Position numbers and translations under genes: made by a program. From assembly GCA_004213515.1 (NCBI GenBank), contig SHAK01000002.1, positions 57,941 through 121,940 of the forward strand: 64,000 nucleotides of DNA, read 5' to 3'. This document shows, one piece after another, positions 16,306-26,338 of this stretch (position 1 is its first letter; every line of letters begins with the position of its first letter). Origin of the DNA: Limisphaerales bacterium. GTDB lineage: Bacteria > Verrucomicrobiota > Verrucomicrobiia > Limisphaerales > UBA1096. Below the pieces are notes generated by a model, which made no database searches, was not told where the DNA came from, and saw only the letters and a program-made list of their open reading frames with translations.

Positions 16306-17183
16306 GATTGGTGTTGTAGATAACGAAGCCGGAAAAAAATTGCCGTTATTGAAAAGAGGCAAACAGTAAAGATCACAATAATAGCTCCATAAAACAGAGG
16401 AAGTTCCACTCCAAAAAATTTACTCCCCACAATGTAAAGATTGTTCCATAAATCAAGCAAGCGCCATGAAGATTCCTCTAAATTAACTTCTGAATCACGC
16501 AAAGTTTCAGCAAGAACACTACTTAAAATAGGCAAGAACACAAATAATCCACCCCATAAAATTACCAATGGAACCGGACGAGGCATCCAAGAGACCAATG
16601 CTAATAAAAGTAGCCCAATTGATAAAGAAAGCAAAAGACCATAACCAATAATACCGAACACGATCTGAAAGTTCTCCCTAAAATATTCAGCCATATCTCC
16701 AAGTAAACCATACTCAAAAAACAAAACTAATGCAGGTATGGTCGTTATCAATAATACTAAAAGTCCGATTGCCAACAACTTCCCTAAAGCGTAGTAAACT
16801 AAACTTATTCTGCGCGACATATAAAACATAAATCCACCTCGGGAATGGTCATTACCTGCCAAAACAGATCCAGCAAATGCCAATAAAATCATCATCACAG
16901 TGCCCTGTAGCTTCATGAAATTAAGATAAGTAGTACCGGAACCATCCAAATCTTTTAACATTGAAGTAATAAATCTCGCCATTTGTGGAAGCTCTTGTTT
17001 AAGAGTAGCCAAAAGATAAATCGCTCCAAAAGTGAAAATAAAACTCAACATCGCTACAGCAAATAATAACCAGAATAATTTGCGCCGAAAGACCAGAAGC
17101 ATAGCTGTACGCGCAATAGGCCAAATTGAAAACCATGCAAGGCTTGTTGCCATCTCCTTGGTATTATTAAGTTTCGAGCTCAT
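16302..17183 (-). CDS. ABC-2-type transporter permease
   Basis: A 293-residue protein with about six hydrophobic helices (FWLLFAVAMLSFIFTFGAIYLLA first, LFYGAIIVIFTVCLFSITAIFF last), typical of an ABC-2 export permease. SVLAGNDHSRGGFMFYMSRRIS after the second TM is the usual coupling-helix region. ATGA overlaps link it to the ATPase genes on both sides. Unlike the other permease of this cluster, it has no inserted soluble domain. It probably pairs with the ATPase at 17180-18169. Confidence 0.85.
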   Translation of the reverse strand: MSSKLNNTKEMATSLAWFSIWPIARTAMLLVFRRKLFWLLFAVAMLSFIFTFGAIYLLATLKQELPQMARFITSMLKDLDGSGTTYLNFMKLQGTVMMILLAFAGSVLAGNDHSRGGFMFYMSRRISLVYYALGKLLAIGLLVLLITTIPALVLFFEYGLLGDMAEYFRENFQIVFGIIGYGLLLSLSIGLLLLALVSWMPRPVPLVILWGGLFVFLPILSSVLAETLRDSEVNLEESSWRLLDLWNNLYIVGSKFFGVELPLFYGAIIVIFTVCLFSITAIFFRLRYLQHQS

Positions 17184-18169
17184 GAATTCACCTCGCTTAC
17201 CTCAGGCTTTTTTAAGCTAATCACAGGCGGCAAATTTTTTTTATATCCGACCACTCTTTGATAAACAGTTCGTAAGTCTATTTCTTCAGGCTCAAGGCCA
17301 ATAAGTGTTACATGTGCTTCTTTGGCTAATTTAAAAAACTGTTGCTTTGACCACGCATCCGTAACAACTACACGGGCTTGGCCAAACTCTTCACTAAGTG
17401 ACACCTCTGCACCAGATTGTTTGAGAGCAGCAAGATACACGTCATTGCTACTACTATTTTTGTTTTTCCAACGAATCAAAAAAGTATTCAATTGACTCTC
17501 TAGCATTAAATCAAGCGCACCAGAAGCAGCAATTTTACCTTTCTCCATTATAATTGCATGATTGCAAACATGTTCAATGTCTCCAAGCAAATGAGTTGAG
17601 AAAAGCAACGATTTACCTGGTCGTTGAGCAAGCGACTTCAAAAGAGCAAGCATTGCCGCCCGCCCATCGGGATCAAGTCCCGAAGTCGGTTCATCTAGCA
17701 AAATTAAATCAGGATCATGCACTAGCGTAGCAGCTAGTTTAATGCGCTGTATCATGCCAGCTGAATAATTTTCGAGTCGCCGATATCTCGCCTCATCAAG
17801 ACCCAACTGTGATAATAACTCATGAGCTCGTCGCAACGCAATCTTACGCGACATACCATTCAACTCTCCTGAAAGCCCCACATACTCAATCCCATTCAAT
17901 CCTGGTATAATCCCCTCTCGTTCAGGCATATAACCAATCCGCCCTCGCAAACCAACACTGTGCTGAGATATATCAGATCCAAAAACCTTCACAGTTCCAT
18001 TAGTATGTTTAAGAAGCCCAAGTAAAATCTTTATCAAGGTTGATTTGCCAGCGCCATTCTGGCCAACCAGTCCGATAGACCCTTGATCGACCGATAATGA
18101 GACCTCGTTCAGCGCGAATATGGAGCCGTATCGATGAACAAGGGAATCAATTTCAAATAAGTGGCTCAC
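17180..18169 (-). CDS. ABC transporter ATP-binding protein
   Basis: A 329-residue ABC ATPase. Walker A is GQNGAGKSTLIKIL, the signature ENYSAGMIQRIKLAATL, Walker B LILLDEPTSGLDP, and the switch His lies in LLFSTHLLGDIEH. It starts with GTG and has a C-terminal regulatory-type extension (about 220-329). It follows the glycosyltransferase by about 40 bases and overlaps its permease by ATGA. The two ATPases of the cluster are only distantly similar, so two separate exporters, or one heteromeric exporter, are both possible. Confidence 0.92.
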   Translation of the reverse strand: MSHLFEIDSLVHRYGSIFALNEVSLSVDQGSIGLVGQNGAGKSTLIKILLGLLKHTNGTVKVFGSDISQHSVGLRGRIGYMPEREGIIPGLNGIEYVGLSGELNGMSRKIALRRAHELLSQLGLDEARYRRLENYSAGMIQRIKLAATLVHDPDLILLDEPTSGLDPDGRAAMLALLKSLAQRPGKSLLFSTHLLGDIEHVCNHAIIMEKGKIAASGALDLMLESQLNTFLIRWKNKNSSSNDVYLAALKQSGAEVSLSEEFGQARVVVTDAWSKQQFFKLAKEAHVTLIGLEPEEIDLRTVYQRVVGYKKNLPPVISLKKPEVSEVNS

Positions 18170-18208
18170 AGAATTAATTTTATTAAAAAACTGGAAGAAA
18201 AGTTATAT

Positions 18209-19318
18209 TTAAATTTTATCACTCGCCAAGTTCTCCAACCAGTTGCACGTCAAAGGCAATACTTTTTTCCAAAGAAATTCATGTGACCGGGACCAAGCAT
18301 TTTCCCGTAGCCTTTGGTATTTTACAGGATCAGCAGCCAAATTCATCACTTCTGCTGCTAAGCTATTAGGTGTTTCTTCCTTACAAACTAAACCGGTTAC
18401 ACCATGGACAGTTGAATCCACTAAACCACCAACCGGATAAACCACAGCAGGCGTACCCATAGCATTAGCTTCAATTACGTTTAAACCCCAACCCTCGCGC
18501 ACAGATGTATGAAGTAGTAAATGTGCGTTTTGCAACTCGATATTTTTATCCTTGTCATCGAGATTATCCTTAAATTGCACCATGCCTACCTGGCCAAGTG
18601 ATTTAACCAAGCGCTCAAGCAGGCCACGTTCCCATCCAGAGCCAACCACAGTAAGTTCAGCAGAACATCCACTGTTGTTAAGTAATGCGAGCACGCGAAT
18701 CGCATCACTTACCCTTTTATTGGGGGCAAGCCGTGACAAGACAACTAATTTTAATGGTTCAACAAAACTCTTTGATGGTAGATCTGATAATGGCTCAGTA
18801 TCAGTCCCATTTGGCCACACCAGTACATCAACTACACCTTCTTGCATTAACTGCAATCTCGTCGATTCTGATACAGTCCAAAATGGAACATCACAATAGA
18901 ACTGGTGAATCAATTTTTCCTGAAACTGGCCAATCGAGCTTATCGGCCAACGATAAAAAGACTCCCAAACAGGACCAAGAACTTCATGTATATATGCCAC
19001 ATATTTAGTTCTCGACCACCACTGAGCAAACCACGGGATACCATGATGCTGATCAATCACCAAATCAAAAGGACCATATTTCCGATTACAAAAAAAAGCA
19101 TGAAAAATGGATGTGCCCGGCCCTCCACCGCGAACAATTTTTATACCTTCAATTTCCGTTTCCGGTTCAGCGCCCTCGAAAGCATTCGCAAACCAAACCA
19201 CTTTGTGCCCCCTCCGAATTAGCTCCACCATATGCTTCAACGTTACACGCTCGGCACCACCGGCTAGAGGATTCTCAGGATCACGCCAGTTGAGCATCAA
19301 AAAACTGCATGGACTCAT
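18209..19318 (-). CDS. Glycosyltransferase family 4 (GT-B fold)
   Basis: A GT4-like glycosyltransferase of about 369 residues. The N-terminal domain begins MSPCSFLMLNWRDPENPLAGGAERV, with the GGAE motif of the acceptor side. The C-terminal donor domain has LVVLSRLAPNKR, LLLHTSVREGWGLNVIEANAMGTPAV and PVGGLVDSTVHGVTGL, the EGWGLxxxEAxAxGTP block that binds the nucleotide sugar. I place the start at the ATG at 19318, which overlaps the TAA of the upstream gene (TAATG). It lies between a methyltransferase and an ABC exporter, so it probably builds a surface glycan that the exporter handles. The sugar is unknown. Confidence 0.9.
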   Translation of the reverse strand: MSPCSFLMLNWRDPENPLAGGAERVTLKHMVELIRRGHKVVWFANAFEGAEPETEIEGIKIVRGGGPGTSIFHAFFCNRKYGPFDLVIDQHHGIPWFAQWWSRTKYVAYIHEVLGPVWESFYRWPISSIGQFQEKLIHQFYCDVPFWTVSESTRLQLMQEGVVDVLVWPNGTDTEPLSDLPSKSFVEPLKLVVLSRLAPNKRVSDAIRVLALLNNSGCSAELTVVGSGWERGLLERLVKSLGQVGMVQFKDNLDDKDKNIELQNAHLLLHTSVREGWGLNVIEANAMGTPAVVYPVGGLVDSTVHGVTGLVCKEETPNSLAAEVMNLAADPVKYQRLRENAWSRSHEFLWKKVLPLTCNWLENLASDKI

Positions 19319-20043
19319 TATGAAGCACCTCCAAATTCCGCAATCATGATAGCATTTGCATATGGAAAAGGACTTCCATATCGACAAGCTAAAGCCTTCT
19401 CCATAGTAGTAGTCTCCCACTTTAGAGGCCCTATGCGACAGATGAAAAATGATCGAATACTTTTAAGTGTGCCTCCTGAAATTAAAAGGTCAAGTGATGG
19501 ATTATAGCCAATTGGCAAAGTTAAAACCAACCGACCATTCTCAGCCAATAACTTCCTGCTAGCATCAATTGCATGAAGTATTTTCACACCACTGTCATCG
19601 TCCATGTCATCATCAAAGCCAATATGCTCAAACGTCGAAATAGATACTATCAATTCGAATTTTTCAGTTGCGACAAAGTTCAAAATATCCTCGTTAATAA
19701 TGCCCTTTCCTCGCTCAAATTTATCAAGAACAGTGTGATTCACATCACCATAATGTGACAAAACATTCCCAATTTCTAAAACACCTTTAGACTCATAATG
19801 GCTCAGATAATCATTAATTATAGGGATTTCAACTGATCGCTCATTTGCCCAAGTCATATTATACGCATGATAAAAAAGTGAAATTAAACGATCATCGAAA
19901 GTAAATTCAGACTTGTCTAAACGCGAAATAATAAACGGGGCAAAAATGCAACGAATTGGTTTCAAGAAAAGCTCGCATATCCCAAAACGACGAACGAACC
20001 AGATCACCTTAGCAAAACCACTATTATAAAGATGCGAAGCCAT
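19318..20043 (-). CDS. Probable SAM-dependent methyltransferase-like protein
   Basis: A protein of about 241 residues. The SAM-type core is GVLEIGNVLSHYGDVNHTVLDKFE followed by ELIVSISTFEHIGFDDD and LLAENGRLVLTLPIG, matching motifs I, IV and post-motif helices of class I methyltransferases. Motif I (EIGNVLSHY) is unusual, lacking the GxGxG pattern. An N-terminal stretch of about 90 residues with a hydrophobic segment (CIFAPFIISRL) may contact the membrane. The start is the ATG at 20043, two bases after the dehydratase stop; an in-frame TTG at 20049 would overlap that stop as TTGA. A role in surface glycan modification is inferred from the GT next door. Confidence 0.62.
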   Translation of the reverse strand: MASHLYNSGFAKVIWFVRRFGICELFLKPIRCIFAPFIISRLDKSEFTFDDRLISLFYHAYNMTWANERSVEIPIINDYLSHYESKGVLEIGNVLSHYGDVNHTVLDKFERGKGIINEDILNFVATEKFELIVSISTFEHIGFDDDMDDDSGVKILHAIDASRKLLAENGRLVLTLPIGYNPSLDLLISGGTLKSIRSFFICRIGPLKWETTTMEKALACRYGSPFPYANAIMIAEFGGAS

Positions 20044-20045
20044 AC

Positions 20046-21980
20046 TCAACTCGATCTCAATCGCTCAACAATCTCTTCGACATTAAAAACACATCCCCCC
20101 CAAGTGCCTCCACCAACTCCCTGCAATGCAGCCCAAAGCTTAGTATCATCCGGCAATTCTGGATGAGCGGAAATATCCTCTCGAATTTCACGTTTAGCTA
20201 ATCTCTTTGCACCTTCTTCCACATCAAATCGATCCTTACCCTCGCCCACAAAATTAACCAAGCCTTCCAGTTGTTTTATATTAATTTCTATTGAGATAAT
20301 ATCGCCATTTTTCAATTTACCAATTGGCCCACCAGCTAAACCTTCTGGCCCAACGTGCCCAATACAAGCCCCAGTGGAAACACCAGAAAACCGAGCATCA
20401 GTTACTAATGCTACATTTTTGCCAAATGGAAGGAATTTAAGTGCAGAAGTTAATTGATAAGTTTCTTCCATACCAGTCCCTACTGGCCCACAACCAGTGA
20501 CTACCATAACATCACCAGCCTCAATCTCTTTTTGCTTTATCGCGGCTATAGCAGCTTTCTCACTCGTGAAAACCTTAGCCGGCCCTTCGTGAGAATATAT
20601 ACCATTCTCATTAATAAGGCTCGGATCGATCGCTGTACTTTTAATTACAGATCCATCAGGCGCTATATTCCCAGCTGGAAACATAACTGTGCTAGTCAAC
20701 CCCCGCTCACGAGCACGCTTCGGTGGAAGAATTACATTATCAGGATCAACATTATCCTGTTGTTTCAATATTTCGCGAAAACGCAGCCTCCTTTCAGACT
20801 GCTCCCATAAGTTCAATTCTTCGTCAAGTGTAAGACCAGTAACACTAAGCTGAGTTGTATCAATAAGATTCATTTCCCTTAAGTGAAGCATCACCTCTGG
20901 CACCCCTCCGGCAAGATACACTCTTACGGTTGAATGATCACTCGGCCCATTGGGCAAAACATCCACAATACGAGGGACAGATTTATTAATATCAATCCAA
21001 TCCTCAACTTTAGGTCTTTCAATTCCAGCAGAATAAGCAATGGCAGGTATGTGAAGAAGTAAGTTTGTCGAACCACCAAAGGCTGCATGCAAAGCCATGC
21101 CATTGCGTAAAGAAGCTGGCGTTAAAACGTCTTTTAGAGAAAGTCCATTTTGCCGCATCGCGACCAATGAATCGGCTGAACGATTAGCAATATCTAACCA
21201 CACCGGTTGACCAGATGGAGCCAAAGCTGAATGAGGCACAGACATTCCCATGGCTTCTGCCACAACTTGAGACGTCGCAGCCGTTCCCAAAAACTGACAG
21301 CCTCCTCCTGGTGATGCACAAGCCTTACATCCCAATTCATTGGCCTCATCAAGAGACAATAGACTATGAGAAAATCTCGCGCCTATTGTCTGAACAGTTC
21401 CTGCATCCTCACCTTTTTCAGGAGGCAACGATACTCCCCCCGGCACGATAATACCTGGCAAATCACTCAAGCCAGCCAAAGCCATCATCATTGCTGGCAA
21501 TCCCTTATCGCAGGTAGCCACTCCTAGCACACCTTTTCGGGTAGGTAGCGATCTAGCTAAGCGTCGAAAAACTTGAGCAGCATCATTCCGATACGGAAGA
21601 CTATCAAACATACCAGTCGTACCCTGAGTACGCCCATCACAAGGATCAGAACAATAAGCAGCAAAAGGGATTCCTCCTAATTGTTTTAGCCTCTCGGAGG
21701 CCTCTCTAGCCTGCAATGATATCTCCCAATGGCCAGTATGAAAACCCAGTGCTATTGGATTCCCGACATCATCTCTCATCCCTCCCTGTGTGCTTAAAAC
21801 TAAATAGTGATCACGTCCCAATTCGGCTGGATTCCAGCCCATACCAGCGCTCTGTGTCATCCCAAAGATGTCACCACTGGGTTTACTACGCATATCATTG
21901 GCAGATAGTGGTAGCTTACCAACTGGACCAGGGGCCTTAGTTTGAATGGAATAAATGTCCTGTGATACTTCTTTGCTCAC
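20046..21980 (-). CDS. YjhG/YagF-type sugar-acid dehydratase (IlvD/Edd family)
   Basis: A 644-residue dehydratase of the IlvD/Edd superfamily, of the YjhG/YagF type that turns D-xylonate into 2-keto-3-deoxy-xylonate. Fe-S ligands are likely the cysteines of CDKGLPAMM and [36 protein letters not shown] and [21 protein letters not shown] are family motifs. The length (about 650) fits YjhG rather than IlvD (about 570). The start is a GTG. It is the first gene of a run that continues with methyltransferase and glycosyltransferase genes, odd company for a catabolic enzyme. It could act on xylonate or a related aldonic acid; no kinase or aldolase for the product lies next to it. Confidence 0.88.
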   Translation of the reverse strand: MSKEVSQDIYSIQTKAPGPVGKLPLSANDMRSKPSGDIFGMTQSAGMGWNPAELGRDHYLVLSTQGGMRDDVGNPIALGFHTGHWEISLQAREASERLKQLGGIPFAAYCSDPCDGRTQGTTGMFDSLPYRNDAAQVFRRLARSLPTRKGVLGVATCDKGLPAMMMALAGLSDLPGIIVPGGVSLPPEKGEDAGTVQTIGARFSHSLLSLDEANELGCKACASPGGGCQFLGTAATSQVVAEAMGMSVPHSALAPSGQPVWLDIANRSADSLVAMRQNGLSLKDVLTPASLRNGMALHAAFGGSTNLLLHIPAIAYSAGIERPKVEDWIDINKSVPRIVDVLPNGPSDHSTVRVYLAGGVPEVMLHLREMNLIDTTQLSVTGLTLDEELNLWEQSERRLRFREILKQQDNVDPDNVILPPKRARERGLTSTVMFPAGNIAPDGSVIKSTAIDPSLINENGIYSHEGPAKVFTSEKAAIAAIKQKEIEAGDVMVVTGCGPVGTGMEETYQLTSALKFLPFGKNVALVTDARFSGVSTGACIGHVGPEGLAGGPIGKLKNGDIISIEINIKQLEGLVNFVGEGKDRFDVEEGAKRLAKREIREDISAHPELPDDTKLWAALQGVGGGTWGGCVFNVEEIVERLRSS

Positions 21981-22020
21981 ACGGAGATTGAAACATCAAT
22001 CATGTCACAAAGCGAACTGG

Positions 22021-22956
22021 CTATGCTGGCCGAATCGCACTTGCTAACAACGTTTCGAAATACGGTTCCTCCTCTTCCCTTGCAACAACACTGACCTCGA
22101 TTTCTCGAAAACCAGCTGATTCAAGCCACTGATGAAGTTCCCCTTCATCAAATCCTAACCATCTGTCACCAAATAATTCTTTTGCCTTGTCGAACTTATG
22201 CTTCATTAAATCCAGAACCATTATCTGTCCACCCGGCTTTATAATACGAAAGGACTGCTCAATTGCTACAAACGGATTATCTGCATGATGCAATGCTTGA
22301 CTTAATATGGCTAAATCCACCGAATTGTCGTCAATAGGAGGACTCTGTAAATTGCCTTGTCGAAACTCTAAATTAGTAAGCCCGTTCTTCCTTGCTTTAG
22401 CTTTACCAAACTTCACTATCTGATCTGAATTATCAACTGCGATAACTTGTTTGCATTTACGCGCAAGCAACTCACTAAGCAGGCCCTCACCGGATCCAAG
22501 ATCTGCGACGACAATCTCCGGTAACAATCTTAGAAGTAATTGACCAAATGCCTGCCAAGAACGACCTGGTCCATACACACTATCAAATCGACCGGCAACA
22601 TGATTGAAGTATTGCAGGTCTTGGTTCTCTCTAAGCTCAAGAATACGCTTGAGATTTCGTAAATCCGAATCGTGCTCAATAAGCTCTGAAGCACCTGCTG
22701 CTGCTAAATCAATCATATTGCGATTATCAGATTCCTTTCCTTGAACCACACGATAATATGCATTCTTCCCCTCACGACTCGATTCAACTAATTCAGCCTC
22801 CTGCAATTGGCTAAGATGCATAGAAATTCCGGACTGACGCATTCCGGTGATATCTGTCAATTCACGCACCGACAACTCACTTTTAAGCAATAAGCCAACA
22901 AGCCTTAAACGGGGAGGAGAAGAAAGTGCTCGAAGTGATTTGAGAGTAGAGGACAT
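22021..22956 (-). CDS. ArsR-type regulator fused to a UbiE-like methyltransferase
   Basis: A fusion of about 311 residues. Residues 5-70 are an ArsR-like winged helix (LRALSSPPRLRLVGLLL, VRELTDITGMRQSGISMHLSQL). The C-terminal 180 residues are a methyltransferase (VVADLGSGEGLLSELLARKC, LAILSQALHHADNP, IKPGGQIMVLDLMKH). I use the ATG at 22956; the frame extends upstream to 23019 without supporting signals. In other bacteria such fusions often control methionine/SAM metabolism, with the methyltransferase fold sensing SAM or SAH. Here metK-ahcY lies about 8 kb away with an operator-like palindrome. Whether this protein methylates anything is unknown. Confidence 0.85.
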   Translation of the reverse strand: MSSTLKSLRALSSPPRLRLVGLLLKSELSVRELTDITGMRQSGISMHLSQLQEAELVESSREGKNAYYRVVQGKESDNRNMIDLAAAGASELIEHDSDLRNLKRILELRENQDLQYFNHVAGRFDSVYGPGRSWQAFGQLLLRLLPEIVVADLGSGEGLLSELLARKCKQVIAVDNSDQIVKFGKAKARKNGLTNLEFRQGNLQSPPIDDNSVDLAILSQALHHADNPFVAIEQSFRIIKPGGQIMVLDLMKHKFDKAKELFGDRWLGFDEGELHQWLESAGFREIEVSVVAREEEEPYFETLLASAIRPA

Positions 22957-23052
22957 TAATATGAATTTCTTAATCTGCTTAACCAAATCAAAACAAACAA
23001 AAGCCGAATCATAATACAAGCGACAGTTACACTTTAGACCTGTGTTTTCAAG

Positions 23053-23982
23053 TCAGGCATTCAACACTTCAGCAGTCTTAGTTAAGCTGTCAATATCACT
23101 AACATTAAGTATTTCGACCTCACGATCAATACGGCGCATAAATCCGGTCAAAGCAGAACCTGGGCCAAGCTCAATAAATCTTGTCACGCCATGAGCAATC
23201 ATCGCTCGGATACATGCCTCCCACTTCACTGGTGATGTCACTTGATCGACCATTGTCTCAGCAATAGTTTCATCACTAACATGCATTTGGCCAGTTACAT
23301 TGCTAAATACAGGTAACTTATGAGAATTTATAGTAACCTTAGACAAAGCATCTGCCAGACCAGCTTTAGCTGATTGCATCAATGGAGAATGATAAGCCCC
23401 AGCTACTGTTAAGGGAATTGCCCGTTTGGCTCCTGCATTTTTAGCAGTTTCACAAGCGGATACGATTTTTTCTGCCGCACCAGAAACCACAATTTGCCCA
23501 GGACAATTCAAATTAGCTATGTGTACCCCAGTCTGTAGACAGACCTCTTGAACCTTCTCTTCTTCCAGTCCAACGATCGCCGCCATACCACCAGAAGTCG
23601 CCTCACAAGCCTCTTGCATTAATTCGCCTCGACGCCGCACTAAAAGCAATCCATCTTCGAATCCAATTGTTTCGGCGGCAGCTAGTGAAGTAAATTCACC
23701 TAAAGATAAACCTGCAGTAGCATCAAAAGTAAAAGATGACACTTGTTCCCGTAACAATTGAAATGCTATCCATCCAACAAGATATATAGCAGGCTGTGCA
23801 TGCTCCGTTCGCACTAAATCCTCCTCTGGTCCTGAAAAACATATCTCACTCAGACTATAACCAAGCACCTCATCGGCTTGAGAGAAAAATTTCTGCGCCG
23901 TCGAGTGAGTCTTAGCAAGATCTTGTCCCATTCCCACGAACTGAGAACCTTGACCGGCAAATAATAATGCAGTCTTTACCAT
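23053..23982 (-). CDS. fabD: Malonyl-CoA:ACP transacylase
   Basis: A 309-residue FabD, standard length, which loads malonyl groups onto acyl carrier protein in fatty-acid synthesis. The N-terminal LLFAGQGSQFVGMGQDLA is the oxyanion-hole motif, Ser93 in the GLSLGEFTSL nucleophile elbow is catalytic, and the His of AGAYHSPLM completes the dyad. VTRFIELGPGSALTGFMRRI is the C-terminal signature. No other fab gene is adjacent; fabD stands alone upstream of the ArsR fusion on the same strand, 96 bases from its start. Confidence 0.95.
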   Translation of the reverse strand: MVKTALLFAGQGSQFVGMGQDLAKTHSTAQKFFSQADEVLGYSLSEICFSGPEEDLVRTEHAQPAIYLVGWIAFQLLREQVSSFTFDATAGLSLGEFTSLAAAETIGFEDGLLLVRRRGELMQEACEATSGGMAAIVGLEEEKVQEVCLQTGVHIANLNCPGQIVVSGAAEKIVSACETAKNAGAKRAIPLTVAGAYHSPLMQSAKAGLADALSKVTINSHKLPVFSNVTGQMHVSDETIAETMVDQVTSPVKWEACIRAMIAHGVTRFIELGPGSALTGFMRRIDREVEILNVSDIDSLTKTAEVLNA

Positions 23983-24032
23983 GCCCCAAATCTATCAACG
24001 GAAATTAAATGTGTGGAGAAGGAATTGTATAA

Positions 24033-24755
24033 TTATTTCTCCGCCGGAAGATTAGTAAGATAACGCTGATGCGTTCGTGATGCTATACTTGTCGCAGAGG
24101 ATTCGGAACCGCCAGATGCTCGAAGCATCTTTGCTATCTCACAGTTAATAGTCAAATCAAGGGGAGTACCATATTCACAAACCTGATTTAGGCGAGCTCC
24201 ATTGGCAATCAAGAACTCTGCCACTTCAACATCCTCCCGTTTGGCAGCATTATGCAATGCACTTCGACCATAATGATTACCAATAGGGACATTTGCTCCA
24301 GCTTCAACAAGTAATTTTATTACTGGCAAACTGGCAAATTCAGCTGACGCAATCAATGGAGTAGATCCACGACAGTCACGAACATTTACCTCGGCTCCTT
24401 TAGCCAACAACAAACTGACGATATCTAATCGGTCCTCATCAGCAGCTCGATGCAAAGGCGTGCGACCAAATTGATTTCTAAAGTTTATTTGCGCTCCGCT
24501 CGCCAAAATCAAATTAACCATCTTGATATTAGAAATAGCAATTGCTTCATACAATAACGAGTTGCCAACATGATTAACCACATTGACTGTAGATGGACGC
24601 TCTTCCAAATACTCAGCCAATTGATGCTCTTCGCCTTTCTTCAAATGCTGCCATACAATCTTATCATTAACCTCGATTCTAGACTGAAAGTCACATCCAA
24701 TAGATGCTCCCAAATAAAATAAAAGGAGTAAGGTTTGAAGCTGAACGAAATTCAT
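24033..24755 (-). CDS. Ankyrin-repeat probable lipoprotein
   Basis: A 240-residue protein whose N-terminal hydrophobic segment ends at GASIGC, a plausible but weak lipobox (Cys21). About four to five ankyrin repeats follow from about residue 60, such as NSLLYEAIAISNIKMVNLILASGAQ, TPLHRAADEDRLDIVSLLLAKGAEVN and SALHNAAKREDVEVAEFLIANGARLN. Ankyrin repeats bind other proteins; the partner is unknown. It lies 13 bases downstream of the sulfatase gene on the same strand and may be co-transcribed with it. Confidence 0.82.
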   Translation of the reverse strand: MNFVQLQTLLLLFYLGASIGCDFQSRIEVNDKIVWQHLKKGEEHQLAEYLEERPSTVNVVNHVGNSLLYEAIAISNIKMVNLILASGAQINFRNQFGRTPLHRAADEDRLDIVSLLLAKGAEVNVRDCRGSTPLIASAEFASLPVIKLLVEAGANVPIGNHYGRSALHNAAKREDVEVAEFLIANGARLNQVCEYGTPLDLTINCEIAKMLRASGGSESSATSIASRTHQRYLTNLPAEK

Positions 24756-24768
24756 AACTAAACTAATT

Positions 24769-26277
24769 TTAATCCAATGGCTTAATAGGGTAAAACTCAG
24801 AAGGAGTATGCTCTCTAGCCATCAATTTACGCAATCGATTTACCACTTTTAGATTTTCATCTGCAACATCATTTGACTCACTAATGTCAGCATTCAGGTC
24901 ATACAATTGAATCTTAAGTGGTTGCTTATTTTTCTTTCGCAAAATGTTCTGTCGAATTGCCTTCCATTTACCAGACCAAACTGCCTGCTGACCACCATAT
25001 CCAGAAAACTCTCGGTACAAAAATTTACGAGGACTCTGATTTTTACCATATAAAATATTAGCAATACTTAACCCATCAAGACCTGCTGGTATTGATTTTT
25101 TCTCGCCTATCAAGTCAAGTAATGTCGGAATCCAATCCTCAAGTCCCGTTACATAATTTGTTGTAGTTCCAGCTGGCACACGACCGGGCCAACGTACGAT
25201 TAGTGGGACACGAATCCCACCCTCGTAAAGTGAGCCCTTTAAACCTCGCAAAGGTTTCACACTCTCAAAAAAGTTATAGTCCACCTCAGCTCTAAGATGA
25301 GTTGTACCATTATCAGAAGTGAATACGATAATTGTGTTTTGCGCTAAGCCAAGTTTATCTATTAAATCAATTACCCGACCAATATAACGATCCATTCTAC
25401 TAATCATAGCAGCATAGGCAGCCCGAGGAGTAAAATGCGGGGTATAGCCATACCCATTTGCTCGAACGAAAGGAGGATCATTCCATTTTTGATCAAGATA
25501 AGGCTTCAACTCTTCGTCCGGCACATGCAATGCCACATGTGGAATAACCGTCGGATAATAAAGGAAAAAAGGTTTATCTTTATGATCATTAATAAACTTT
25601 AGAGCCTGTTCATTGATACGATCTGGAGCATAATCTTTTCCCTTAAATATATCGTAGCTTAGCGGATCGCTTGGATCAGCGCCATTTGGCAACGAAGCAT
25701 GTCCTGGCACTGGTGGCTCATTGTCCAAAGCTACCCGTTTAAGATTACTCCACAAATAATTTGGATAATAACTATGTGCATGACGCTGGCAGTTGTAGCC
25801 ATAAAAACGGTCAAAGCCTTGGTGAATAGGATCCCCTTCCGAACTTGGAAACCCAAGCCCCCACTTACCAAAAGCGCCAGTCGAATAGCCTTGATTGCGT
25901 AACAACTCAGCAATTGTTATTTCATCTTTTGGAATGGGTCTCTGCCCCTCTGGTTTTATCTCGCCGTTATTTCGGACAAAGGCATGACCGGGATGCTTGC
26001 CAGTCATTAATACGCACCTTGAAGGCGCACAAACGGCGTTACCAGAATAATTACGAGTAAAGCGCATTCCTTGACTAGCCAAGCGATCGAGATTTGGAGT
26101 TTTAATTTTTTTCTGACCATAGCTACCCAACTCAGCATAACCCAGGTCATCGGCCATTATAAAAATTACGTTAGGCTTTTCCAATTTTGCAGCCGACATC
26201 TCAACAAAGCCGCTTAAACTAGATATAATAAAAAAAAGCTTGGCCAAAAACTTTCTGTTAAATTCTAAATACCGCAT
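24769..26277 (-). CDS. Type I (formylglycine) sulfatase
   Basis: A sulfatase of about 502 residues that removes sulfate esters, probably from a carbohydrate. An N-terminal signal peptide (about 1-30) marks export. NVIFIMADDLGYAELG gives the metal-binding Asp pair; CAPSR holds Cys83 (from the ATG at 26277), to be converted to formylglycine; GAFGKWGLG and IIVFTSDNGTTHL are further active-site blocks. A GTG at 26292 would add five residues. No maturase gene lies in the window, so maturation must come from elsewhere. Such sulfatases are highly expanded in marine PVC bacteria that degrade sulfated algal glycans. The exact substrate is not readable. Confidence 0.93.
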   Translation of the reverse strand: MRYLEFNRKFLAKLFFIISSLSGFVEMSAAKLEKPNVIFIMADDLGYAELGSYGQKKIKTPNLDRLASQGMRFTRNYSGNAVCAPSRCVLMTGKHPGHAFVRNNGEIKPEGQRPIPKDEITIAELLRNQGYSTGAFGKWGLGFPSSEGDPIHQGFDRFYGYNCQRHAHSYYPNYLWSNLKRVALDNEPPVPGHASLPNGADPSDPLSYDIFKGKDYAPDRINEQALKFINDHKDKPFFLYYPTVIPHVALHVPDEELKPYLDQKWNDPPFVRANGYGYTPHFTPRAAYAAMISRMDRYIGRVIDLIDKLGLAQNTIIVFTSDNGTTHLRAEVDYNFFESVKPLRGLKGSLYEGGIRVPLIVRWPGRVPAGTTTNYVTGLEDWIPTLLDLIGEKKSIPAGLDGLSIANILYGKNQSPRKFLYREFSGYGGQQAVWSGKWKAIRQNILRKKNKQPLKIQLYDLNADISESNDVADENLKVVNRLRKLMAREHTPSEFYPIKPLD

Positions 26278-26338
26278 GAGCAATATGGTCACATACTCAA
26301 ATTAGAGGAACAAGGAAATGAAACTCTCAATTATAACT

